Shown here: positions 55,001-64,000 of the stretch, piece after piece | Numbering within the stretch: the stretch's first letter is position 1 | Layout: each line of letters opens with the position of its first letter | DNA from: Scolanthus callimorphus | Taxonomy: Eukaryota; Cnidaria; Anthozoa; Actiniaria; Edwardsiidae | Assembly: GCA_033964015.1 (NCBI GenBank) | Contig: CM066923.1 | Location: 558,001-622,000 of the forward strand | Direction: 5' to 3' | DNA: 64,000 bases | Position numbers and translations under genes: made by a program | The notes under the pieces: generated by a model | Database searches by the model: none | The model's input: only the letters and a program-made list of their open reading frames with translations | Told to the model about the DNA's origin: nothing

Positions 55001-57446
55001 GTTGCGTCTATCTTGGAGAAGAGAGAAGTAGACGTGATGGCGGAGGCATTTGGGAGACTCAAACAAACTATCATCTGGAGGTTAAAAGGTACAGGTGACA
55101 TTTTTGTTCTAAAAGTAACTTGAGCTTGAGGCTGGTTTAAACGCAAGCGCAGACGATGGCACAGACGCAAGTGCAAGAAAATGAGGACGTTGCGTTCAAT
55201 TGCGCTTGTGTCTAGTGTAAATCAAAAGAACGCAAGCGCATGAAGCAAACTAATCAATGTTGATTTGTAGCGCGCGCTTGCGTCGCTGCGATTACACTTG
55301 CGTTCCTGTGTAAACCAGCCTTAAGCAAAGTAGATCTTACAAGGGAGCTGATGTATTGGACAGGGGCGTAGCCAGGGGGGGGTTCCAGGGGTTCCGGAAC
55401 CCCCCCTCTCCCGCAGCGGAACCCCCCCCCCCCCCCCCCTCGCCTCTGTTCTGGACCGACTTACTACTAAAATTGTAAATATTTAATAGACAACAAATAA
55501 AAGCTCCAATAAAATGTAGCAAATTTCTTCAAACGCTAGCTTTTCCCCGAGATCTATGTGGAGTTTTTTTATTTTTTGAATTTTGGAACCCCCCCCTCTC
55601 ATAAGTGCTGGCTACGCCCCTGTTGGAGCTGGATGTGAAGCTATTGCAGCAAAGTAAGGGTGTTGCAAAACTGATAGACGACCACACACAATGGCATCAC
55701 GCTAGCCCAGTCACAACTACAGGTCCCACATGGGCCTAGCGGGTCACTGCGTGCGCCACAAGGATGTTGCAGCGCATGGTTTGGTTCTTTGGGAACCCAC
55801 ACAGGGTTGAGCTTCTCGGGGCGGTCAACGGTCGACCTACATAGACAGCCTTAAGCGTGACACTGGCCTGCAGTCTGCTAGCGAGCTACGGACGCTAATG
55901 TTGGATAGGCCGTTGTGGCAAGCCACCATCTGTCCCCGAGGAGACTCGACCTGATGATGATGATGGGCCTTTGCAGTGGTTTAATGCACTTCGATTTTCG
56001 AAGTCGCTTCTGCAGTTGTTTTGCCGATGAAGTTTACTGAGGCAAACACCGGCTATGCCATGCAGATGAGTCCTAACAAGGACGAAGCAGCGTCCAGGGT
56101 TGCCGAACTGCACGGGTAATAGCCTGCTTGCAGGCGGTACTGAGTGTTTTTATCGCCGTCCGTTCGATGATCGGGCGCCATCTTGGAATTTTGAGGCGCG
56201 CGGTCCCGGGGCGAGCGCAAAAATCGGGCGAAAGGGAGGGGGAGGGAGGAAAGGAGAGAAAAACCTCTCTCCTTTCCTCCTCCCCCCTACCCTTCGCCCG
56301 ATTTTTGCGCTCGCCCCCGGGACCGCGCGCCTCAAAATTCCAAAATGGCGCCTGATCATCGAACGGACCGGGTTTTCCGCGATAAAAACACTCAGTACCG
56401 CCTGCAAGCAGGCTACACGGGTAATAGACTGTGCTAGCGTTCCGTTTGCAACACTGATGCCGATGTGTGTATGTTTAGTGTTCTCAGTTTTTACTTATTA
56501 AATTCCTATATTTCTTCAAACAGGTTACATTCCATCCAAAATGGCGCCAAACATCAAAGTGGTCAAGTGGATGCCACAGAACGATCTTCTAGCGCACGAG
56601 AAAATGCGTGCATTCATTTCTCACGTTGGACAAAACAGCCTGTACGAGTCAGCTTACTATGGTGTGCCTTTAGTAGCTCTTCCTCTCTTTGGGGATCAGT
56701 TCGATCAGGCTGTGTTGGTGGAAGATAAGGGCCTGGGACTGGGTGCGGATATTCATACTGTTACTGCTGACCAGTTGTACAGTTTGATACAAAGAGTGCT
56801 CAAAGATAACAGGTAGCCATATTATCATATTACCATGTAATACTGCTATTTGCCATGGATAACAACTATTAGTGGCGTTGTTTTGGGCGCTGCAGTTGTG
56901 TTCCAAAGGCCATGGCCTGTTACATTTTATCCTAGATATTAAGAATAAGCTCCCACTTGATCGGATCTTTCCGAAATAGTGGAGTAAGATCAAATACACT
57001 TTTCGTTTTCTTACATTCCTGCGGTCCTAGCTGAAAGATTGTTCTTTCATTTACGCAATTTATACATTTACGTTTGCTTGACGCAGACGACTATTCTACT
57101 GGATCTACCGGTACAGAACCACTTACATCACTCCACATATTCAAACTCTGCTTTCCTCCTCCGCAGTTTTCGAGCGACAGCACACCGCATATCTAGTCTA
57201 ATGCAAGACCGCCGCCGCACTCCAGTCCAGGAGGCCGGTGATTGGGTGGAATACACATTACGTCACGGAAGATTGACACATCTACGTCCCGCCTCCGTTC
57301 ACCTGACTTGGTACCAGTACTTTTTACTGGACGTGATGCTCTTCCTGGTAATGGTACTTGTGGTGGTTGCCATGGTGATTAGACTAATATTTGGATACCT
57401 GTGCTCCTTCTGTTGTAAAGGCGGAAAGAAAGTCAAGACACAGTAG
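52083..57446 (+). CDS. UDP-glycosyltransferase D, five exons, intact
   Basis: Exons: 52083-52238, 53814-54423, 54882-55088, 56524-56812 and 57167-57446. They total 1542 nt with all phases agreeing, 513 residues. Signal peptide MMRSLTAVLAFLACTG; GGSQYMGMRRIAEEL with Gln at the catalytic His position; Asp kept (YDLIITDTS); sequon NIT; SFGSNVASILEKREVD; WMPQNDLLAHEK, SHVGQNSLYES and PLFGDQFDQ of the UDP-sugar site; membrane helix [19 protein letters not shown]; tail CCKGGKKVKTQ. Family knowledge: such enzymes transfer a sugar from UDP-sugar to small lipophilic acceptors in the ER lumen. The sugar and acceptor cannot be read from the sequence, and the His-to-Gln change makes the usual base mechanism uncertain. 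Nearly identical to C from the middle of exon 2 on. Intron 3 is full of insertions. Confidence 0.93.
52673..52813. mobile_element. Foldback MITE, 141 bp, in UGT D intron 1
   Basis: CTGGGGCCGGTTCCTAGAAG... and ...TTTCAGGAACCGGCCCCAG are inverted ends; the interior repeats TTATCC/GGATAA words. A solitary GGGCCCGGTTCCTAGAAAGT near 10060 may be a fragment of the family. Confidence 0.85.
52845..53314. mobile_element. Foldback MITE of the CTTTTAGGG family in UGT D intron 1
   Basis: Left end GGTCGGGGATGATCGTCGTA is mirrored by right CGACGATCATCCCCGAC inside CCCGGG-rich flanks. The interior repeats TATCTTTTAGGGGT. It has the same plan as the element at 28987-29350. Confidence 0.8.
53412..53700. repeat. 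26-27-bp minisatellite in UGT D intron 1
   Basis: About eleven units of GGCCCGTAACCAGGGGGGTC + AAGACA, differing mainly in the length of the G run (5 or 6). Confidence 0.95.
55361..55622. mobile_element. hAT-like MITE with 5-bp target duplication, UGT D intron 3
   Basis: Inverted ends CAGGGGCGTAGCCAG / CTGGCTACGCCCCTG, flanked by TTGGA at 55356-55360 and 55623-55627. The UGT C intron has the empty site GATGTATTGGAGATGGATG (TTGGA at 48313-48317), which proves both the boundaries and the 5-bp duplication. Same family as 6077-6355. Confidence 0.92.
55640..55965 (+). mobile_element. 3' end of a non-LTR retrotransposon
   Basis: The frame 55820-55954 ends a polyprotein-like C-terminus: YIDSLKRDTG, ELRTLMLDRPLWQA, then CPRGDST and a stop. 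A (GAT)n tail follows. This resembles the ends of reverse-transcriptase polyproteins of non-LTR elements. Upstream the frame is broken and no catalytic domain is present, so it is a 5'-truncated remnant. It lies in UGT D intron 3 and is absent from C. Confidence 0.7.
56120..56415. mobile_element. Foldback element with 9-bp target duplication (MULE-like)
   Basis: Ends TAGCCTGCTTGCAGGCGGTA / TACCGCCTGCAAGCAGGCTA, flanked by CACGGGTAA at 56111-56119 and 56416-56424. Arms of about 140 bp pair almost completely (GGTCCCGGGGCGAGCG, AAAAATCGGGCGAA and inverted copies). The interior CGGGCGCCATCTTGGAATTT resembles the 28-bp minisatellite at 5641-5976. Confidence 0.9.
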
Positions 57447-57466
57447 ATCGTAGCATTCATGTATGA

Positions 57467-57655
57467 GTGGAAAATATGTTTTTCCTGGTAATGGTACTAC
57501 TTGTGTTTGCCATAGTGATTTGGATTTTTAAGGTGGCTATGTGGGTTTACATGCAGGCAAAAAAGGAAGTTCGTGTAATAACGCACGAGTCAATTTTTTT
57601 CCTTAAGTTTTCAAGTTTATTACTATATCAACTCTTTTTTCCATTTACCAACTGA
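57467..57655 (+). pseudogene. Duplicated fragment of UGT exon 5 (membrane helix and tail)
   Basis: Twenty bases after the stop of UGT D the membrane-helix coding word TTCCTGGTAATGGTACT reappears (57482), followed by a frame FLVMVLLVFAIVIWIFKVAM... and a basic stretch (QAKKEVRVITHES). It resembles the divergent tail of UGT C (FLVMVLVLVAMVIWV...) more than that of D. It has no exon start of its own and is probably a remnant of a duplicated last exon, now in the 3' UTR of D. Confidence 0.6.
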
Positions 57656-57833
57656 TTCGCAAATAGTCAGACGAAAGACCTAGGAACGATTGCCTTGATA
57701 CTTCACCTGTACACCTTTTTTCAAAATATCATTGTCAGTATTTAGTAGTTTGTAATGTTCTATGTGTGCTACCTGTTTATGGACATAGTTATTGTTGTGT
57801 GTTTCTAATTAGTGTTTTACTCCTTCAAAGGAA

Positions 57834-57839
57834 AATAAA
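57834..57839 (+). other. Candidate polyadenylation signal of UGT D
   Basis: AATAAA about 390 bp after the stop codon of UGT D, after the exon 5 fragment. Confidence 0.4.
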
Positions 57840-58121
57840 GGCATAGTACGCCTTGTTCAGTTGTTCAATTCTTATTTATCGGGAACACAACGGTGGTCTT
57901 ATCCGGTGGCGCGGTTTGTTGGACGCCATGGTGAGGTTTCTAGCTTTATTGTGATTCGACTTCAAATTCTCTATAGCACATTTCTTGGACGATCCTTAGC
58001 AAGCTTTCCAATTCCAGTGGTTGCCAGGTTCAGCGACTACGTTGCGTGACACCATTGCATAAGAAATGTTTACAGTTCACGTCGCGCGCTCACCGTTGGC
58101 ACGATAGGTTCGGATAGTAGA

Positions 58122-61100
58122 ATGGCTGTTTCAACGGGGCTAGTTTTGTTTCTTGGCTTAACATATATCAACCTCTCCAATGCAGCAAAGATTGTAGGAT
58201 TTCCAGTGTTTGCAGGAAGCCAGTACCTTGGCATGAAACGAATTGCCGAAGAGCTCGCCAGCCGAGGACACGAGGTAGGCAGACTAGATCCGACCGTTCC
58301 ATCCGGGCACTAGCGTAGGATTAACGATACGATTTTTCAGGGATTTTGTTGAATGCCCAGGTTGAATGATTATATTTATCACCCGACCTCTTTTTTGGGT
58401 GGCTTTGGTACAAGTACTGATCGATACTGCACTGCATTCCAAAAGCGCTTGTATCATGTGGTTACCGGCATAGGTATGGGCATATTTTTTAGGGATATAT
58501 TTAACGATTAAAATTGGGCCGGTCTGCTTTATCTATACGTGAATATCGGTCAAATTGGCCCTTTCTGTCTTGATTTTTCTTGTCTGGATGGAATATAATT
58601 CAGGCTCGAAATTCAGGTGTAGCTTGTGTTGTTAGTGCTTACATGATGCAACCAGGAGAGTTCCGTCACGCAAGAACATTGCACTTAAGTCACGGTAGAA
58701 GACTCGCTCGCTTCCTGTTTCTATCACTTGCGTTATCGCAGCGGAAATGGTGGAACTTTGTTCGACTGTTTTGAGTCCAAGTTCGAAGTCCCGGCGACCG
58801 GAATTTCGACATGAAAACGGTAGTACATACTAGAGAAATCGTCCCTGAAGTAGTTTCATGTTGCCTGCTTACCGAGGCCCATCACCAACCGGCAGCCTTT
58901 GCGCCCCGTTTTCTTTTGTTTTCAAATTGATCCATTGTTTTTCGGGTGCTCTGATTGGCTAAGAGTCCGCAAAGGCTCCCGGTTGGTGGTGCTTTTATCG
59001 CGAAAAACCCCGAGTTCGTGGTGATAGTGGGCGCCATCTTGGAGTTCTGGGAACGCGCGGTCTTGTGGACGAGCGAACGCCCGATCTAAATTCCAAAAAA
59101 GGCGGCGGCGCGCCATAACCAACGAGGCTCCCAACGCGTGCAAAGCAGGCTACAGATTCATGCGATCTGTCACCTAGTATGCGCCGTTACATCCAGGATA
59201 CAAGCGTGTAGCTACTATGTGCATACCTCGTGATCCTTGAATAATGCCATACAGTAGCTTATTTCTGTTATAAAAAATACCGTGCTAACTAAAATGTTCT
59301 GGCTACGCCATTGTGACATTGTACAGTACTTTCAATTTGGACAATCAAAAGGAAACGACCTTTGTTTGTGAAATGAAACTAATCCGCAAAGGACGTTTCT
59401 TACTTCTCACTACATTGGCGAGGAAATTTTACTTAAAATGCCTCACGCCTCAGTTTCATCTTCTACGAATGCGCGTTCTATCGGAAGCGTAACACAGACT
59501 TTGTTTTCTTTTTTTTAGGTCACTCTTCTGGTCGGATCATCGCAAAAGATCAAGCAATTACCCAGTGTCAAACACATTGTGTTCAAGGTTCCCTTTGACA
59601 AAGACTATGTGGAAACAACAATTGTGAAGAACGAAATCAAATACGGCTTGAGCGCGGTGTTCATGGCAGATGGGATGATTCTATCTCAGAAAACTTTCTG
59701 CGAGGAAGCGCTGAATGCGAAGCACCTTTTGGAGCCCTTGAAGGGCTACGATATTATTATCAATGACTGTCTTAATTTCTGCGGGCCAATCATGGCAGAG
59801 TACCTGAATATCACCAGAATAGATTTTTGCCCCATGGCGCCCAGAAGCGGTCTTTTCTACTTCCATCACGCCACGGCTGCTATATCTTACGTCCCGCAAA
59901 GTTTGACCAAGCTTCCTGGAAAGATGAACCTCTTTCATCGCACCATTAATGCACTAAGTTATGTACTTGGGGTACCGATGTTCAACGTGATTATTGGAAG
60001 ACATTTTTATGACATCAAGCAAAGATATGGCATCAACCCAGACAAGAATTATCCCGAGTCCTTTGGCGACACAGAAATGGTTCTTTTTCTGGCAGACAAC
60101 GCCTTGGAATATTCCTTCCCTATTTTGCCAGGTAATTTGAATAGTTTTAGCCAACGTGTTCCTAGCTAGTGCTTTCCGTTTTACAAACAGGAAATTAGAA
60201 TATTACTAGCAAGAGTGTTAGTTGTAACAAATGCATTTGATTTTTTAAATATTTTCATGCTCATAGGTAAATTATATGATGGCGGCAAAAACGTCTGCAA
60301 CCCAACAAGGCTAAGGGAACATAACTCCACGAAATCTTGGATTTCGATTTTTGTTTTGTTTGACAGGCCACAAGTTTATTGGTCCGGTAAATATAAACCC
60401 TACCCGTCCCCTCTCCCCTGAGTACGAGGCCCTGATGACCAGTTCGGGGGAACACGGAGCGATCATCGTGTCGTTCGGATCAAATGTGGTGTCCATCTTG
60501 GAGAAGAGAGAAGTAGACGTGATGGCGGAGGCATTTGGGAGACTCAAACAAACTGTCATCTGGAGGTTAAAAGGTAGACGGTAACAGTGACTGCGTCTCC
60601 CATCGGGCGAGAACATGAGATCTCGTGGTCATGAATAAAACTGTCCGTTTCTTGCCATCTGTCATCGCTTTGCAATTTCATTATCATAAAACTACTACGT
60701 TTATTTGAATGGAAATGTCTACGTGCCTTTTTGGAATTCCATGTTTGCATTCAGCAAATTTGTCATCTTATTAGGATATCCCTTACCTTATTTGGAAGGC
60801 CTGCAAGGTATTTTACCTCATTCTTCAGCCAAAAAACAAAACCAAAAAAAAAGACAAATTCACCTAAACCAACAAAACTTGCAGATACTCGAAAAGCACT
60901 AACATCGTTACCGTTGGTGGCCATTTTTTCGCGGCCGAAGGACCGGAGATTAACCACAGGTATCCCGTATGGATTCGTATAACAACAACACTTCCTTTAT
61001 ATGAATGGTTTCCTTTCTAGGATATATTCCCGCGAACCTGGCGTCAAATGTCAAAGTAGTAGAGTGGATGCCTCAATCGGACCTCTTAGCGCACTCGCAA

Positions 61101-61961
61101 ATGCGCCTCTTCGTCTCCCATGTCGGACTGAACAGTCTGTACGAGTCCGCCTATTACGGGGTTCCTGTGGTAGCAGTGCCACTATTTGCTGATCAGCCGG
61201 ACCTTGCCGTGCTGGCAGTCGAGAGAGGCTTGGGACTGAGTGCTGACATTAACACAGTTACCGCTGACCAACTGTATCGCATAATCGTAAGGGTCCTGAG
61301 CGAACCCAGGTTAGTGGGAAGCGCTTTCTTCACACGTCCGCACCACATTTTGTAATCTGATACTATTTTTGTTTTCAGTTCCACAGTGCCACACATGGCC
61401 ACTCTATAATGTATGCGTGTCCGTCATAAAAATGTTAACTGCCTTGCTCTACAGGGTTATGGTCACTGCCGATTTTATGTGACTGTAGTCAGGGCCGTAG
61501 GTAGAGCAGAGAGTACGCAAGAGAGTAGTCTGATAGACATCAGAAAAAACATCAGAAAAAGTACAACAAAGTGAAGATTTTAGTACTTTGTGTATTAGTA
61601 GCTACACCCCTGGTAGTGAAACCAAACGTAAAGTGACTACAGCTAGTCTAAATGAAAGTGTTGTCTCTATTTTCTCTCCAGTTTCAAGGCCAACGCGCAA
61701 CGCATCTCCCGTCTAATGCAAGACCGTCCCCGCACTCCAGTCCAGGAGGCCGGTGATTGGGTGGAATACACATTACGTCACGGAAGATTGAAACATCTAC
61801 GTCCCGCCTCCGTCCACTTGACTTGGTACCAGTACTTGTTACTGGACGTGATGTTCTTCCTAGTAATGGTACTCGTGGTGGTTGCCATGGTGTTTAGACT
61901 TATATTTGGATACCTGTGCTCCTTCTGTTGCAAAGGCAGAGAGAAAGTAAAGACACAGTAG
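58122..61961 (+). CDS. UDP-glycosyltransferase E, five exons, intact
   Basis: Exons: 58122-58274, 59519-60131, 60367-60573, 61021-61309 and 61682-61961. They total 1542 nt, 513 residues, all phases agree. Signal peptide MAVSTGLVLFLGLTYINLSN; AGSQYLGMKRIAEELASRGH with Gln at the catalytic His position; Asp kept (YDIIINDCL); sequon NIT. The C-terminal half has WMPQSDLLAHSQ, SHVGLNSLYES and PLFADQPDL (Ala replaces Gly of FGDQ), then [18 protein letters not shown] and the tail CCKGREKVKTQ. Exon 2 differs strongly from the other copies, suggesting a different acceptor. Exon 3 after its first ~15 codons and exon 5 are almost identical at the DNA level to those of C and D, suggesting gene conversion. 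Confidence 0.93.
58861..59153. mobile_element. Degenerate foldback element, probable member of the TAGCCTGC family
   Basis: Begins TTGCCTGCTTACCGAGG and ends GCAAAGCAGGCTAC, with flanks AGTTTCATG (58852-58860) and AGATTCATG (59154-59162) matching at 8 of 9 bases. The interior contains GGGCGCCATCTTGGAGTTCT and CGCGCGGTC, as in 56120-56415. It lies in UGT E intron 1. Confidence 0.65.
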
Positions 61962-62532
61962 ATGTGTATGTGCAGAGGATTCACGTGTGACTGGAAAAGG
62001 TTCTTCCGCTAAGCTGGTTTACAGTAAAATAACCATTAGCGATGAGGATTGACAGGTGTCACTCACCTGAGACGCAAATGTGTGATATGTTAGATTATGT
62101 TTTTCATGACAACAAATTGTTTATAAATTAAAAATTACAATTGACAAATTTGTGTACTACGTGTGTTGCTGCTGGGCACGCAGGTGGTTCAAGGATTTCG
62201 GAATCTTTTCCTGGAGCTATGGTAAAAATAATGTTTCACATTTCAATAAGCATAACAAACATTTTTCGGGTGTCAAATACATATCATGAACGCTACATCT
62301 ACCCTTGTTTTAAAAAGGTTTTAAAATATCAGATTCTTTAAAGTTCTTTTTATTCATTCCTCCCTTCAACATCCCGATTCAAGCAATCCAATCCATCCAT
62401 TCTCTTCCTCCCTGACAGGTCCTGACATAATATGACACTTAAAATTGCGTGACAGTAAGGTAGCTGCTTGCAACTCTTGCATAACGCACGGACACTTCGC
62501 TGCGTGCATTTTGGTGGTGGCTGAACCTAGGA
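61962..62532. other. Intergenic region UGT E to F
   Basis: Contains the 3' flank of E and the presumed promoter of F. No clear AATAAA, TATA box or repeat was recognised. Confidence 0.4.
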
Positions 62533-62688
62533 ATGGCGCTCTTGGTGCCTGGGTTTCTTTTTACGATTGTGATATTAAACACGAACATCTCAAATGCCGC
62601 AAAGATAGTTGGTTTCCCTTTGTTCTATGGCAGCCAGTACATGAGCCTAATGTACATTGCAGAAGAACTTGCACGTCGAGGACATGAG
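62533..62688 (+). CDS. UDP-glycosyltransferase F, exon 1 only (rest beyond window)
   Basis: A 52-codon first exon with the same length and phase as C and D: signal peptide MALLVPGFLFTIVILNTNIS, then AAKIVGFPLFYGSQYMSLMY and IAEELARRGHE, ending at donor GAG|GTATGG. Gln again replaces the catalytic His. The next 1.3 kb holds no exon 2, which should lie past position 64000. Intron 1 of the sisters is 0.57-2.9 kb long, so this is not unusual. Alternatively it could be a detached exon. Confidence 0.8.
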
Positions 62689-64000
62689 GTATGGGATATG
62701 ATCCATATTGACTTTGTCCGAGTTTATTATTCACAGATAACTGTACTGCACTCGTCTGGTATCCTATCAAGGCTTATTACAGGGATTGAAGAACTTTTGT
62801 TTGATTGTGGAATATGATCGAGATCGTGCTGCTTCGACAAACGAGATCGTGCTGCTTCGACATTTTGAACCGATTTTGCAAATCGAAGCATTTTTGTCTC
62901 GCCTCGAATAACGCGGAAAAGGTCTGTCTACGGTTAGCAAATAACAATAAGTTGTGAACTTGATGACAAAGTTTTGTGCTTTACGAGACTTTGGATGGCG
63001 AGACCTGAACTTGAAACGAGTAATAAGTGTAATAAACTAGGTGAGGGGGGTCTGTAGAAAACCGCAATACCGCTTACCATGCAAAAAATGTCAAAAGAAC
63101 TGAATTAGAATAAATATCGCCAAAAATCGACGCCAAAAAGGGTATTTCCATAAGCCTTTGCGCGTCTGCAACCTAATGCAATACCGGTAACAGTCAGTAA
63201 CGCACTAGCGAAAAGAAACACAAGTATGGACTGGCTACGACGACAAGTATGGACTGCGTACGACGTCCACCGCGAATTTTAAGACTACCGCGATAAGACA
63301 TGGAACAATGGGGAAATCCAAAGAGCTCCCTTTCGAGAAAATGAAGAGCGCTTAAATCATCATCATCTCCTCCATCTTCATCATCATCATCATCATCATC
63401 ATGATATAAACATTATTATTATTCAGCCATGCCACTATCTCGATTCTCATTGGCTAAGAGTACACAGCGAAAGCATGTTGGCGCGCAGTTCGTGACGCCA
63501 AACTCCAGACATTAGGATTGATGCACTCTAATGACGTCATAACGCAAGTCAATAGGTTTGGCCGCCATCTTGGTTTTCATGGCGAAGGCAAAAGCCAATT
63601 TAGCCAATATTCTCGTTGAATCTGCTATGCATTTTTCCGAGAGATGATTGCTCAGGATATGTAAACATCAACAATGGCTATTTTAATTGAATACGAAGAG
63701 GAAAATGCTAATGGACGTAAGCTGAAGTTGAAAAACCGTTTCGCCTTTGCAAGGCCTCGTCGTCGACTTCGTTTAGTTAGGTAATAATTCCTGGTTGCTG
63801 AATAATAAAACAATTATTGAATTCGGTTTTGGCATGATAGTGAGATTTGTCAACGCCTCGAGTTAGTGTTACCCGCCTCAGCTTCGCTTCGGCAGATAAC
63901 ACAAACCTCGGCGTTGCCAAATCCCACTATCATGCCCTCAACCTCATCCAATAAGTGTTAATTATTAACATTGTCATTGTCACTTTAGCCTCCTTTGTAG
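62689..64000. other. UGT F intron 1 (partial) with simple repeat and foldback
   Basis: A (CAT)n microsatellite lies at about 63358-63402. A foldback at about 63814-63954 has arms GGCATGATAGTGAGATTTG / CAAATCCCACTATCATGCC with TTATTGAA / TCCAATAA outside. A doubled GAGATCGTGCTGCTTCGACA occurs at 62819 and 62842. No coding exon was recognised. Confidence 0.6.

Overview
The window reads as nuclear DNA of an invertebrate animal, most likely an anthozoan cnidarian such as a coral or sea anemone. The genes have spliceosomal introns with GT/AG borders. The families present are a metazoan sterol-transfer protein, an expanded class A GPCR family and an expanded UDP-glycosyltransferase (UGT) family. 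The non-coding DNA is crowded with short foldback and terminal-inverted-repeat elements. The taxon is an inference from this overall character; no marker gene fixes it.

Region 1 (about 0.7-27 kb, minus strand) is one gene, a GRAMD1/Aster homologue. Eighteen exons could be assembled in a single continuous reading frame of about 627 codons: a basic/serine-rich N-terminus, the GRAM domain, an acidic linker and the sterol-binding VASt/ASTER domain. The C-terminal membrane anchor lies beyond the left edge. A 13.8-kb intron splits the GRAM domain and holds, on the opposite strand, a tandem array of three closely related intronless class A receptors (about 8.4, 14.7 and 18.3 kb). Copy 1 is intact, copy 2 is frameshifted inside the TM7 NPxxY motif, and copy 3 has lost the start codon used by its sisters.

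Region 2 (27-32.5 kb) has no gene that I can support. It holds transposon remnants, including a 2-kb non-autonomous element with inverted ends and a TAA target duplication.

Region 3 (32.5-64 kb) is a cluster of six UGT genes. A and B lie on the minus strand. C, D, E and F lie on the plus strand, and B and C are head to head. A-E share one five-exon architecture with identical intron phases (0,1,1,2); only exon 1 of F is inside the window. D and E are fully open (513 codons each). B and C each carry one single-base deletion in a G/C run of exon 3. A carries two single-base deletions and is the best pseudogene candidate. The catalytic histidine of animal UGTs is glutamine in B-F and is kept only in the broken copy A. 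Nucleotide similarity is uneven along the genes: exon 5 and much of exon 3 look homogenised, while the acceptor-binding exon 2 diverges.

The repeats are informative. Paralogous gene segments give several insertions their empty sites. Two foldback elements share the end TAGCCTGC and have 9-bp target duplications, with a third probable member. A 38-bp minisatellite is built from the exon 2 splice donor in UGTs A and B. A 28-bp minisatellite of 12 units lies in a GRAMD1 intron.
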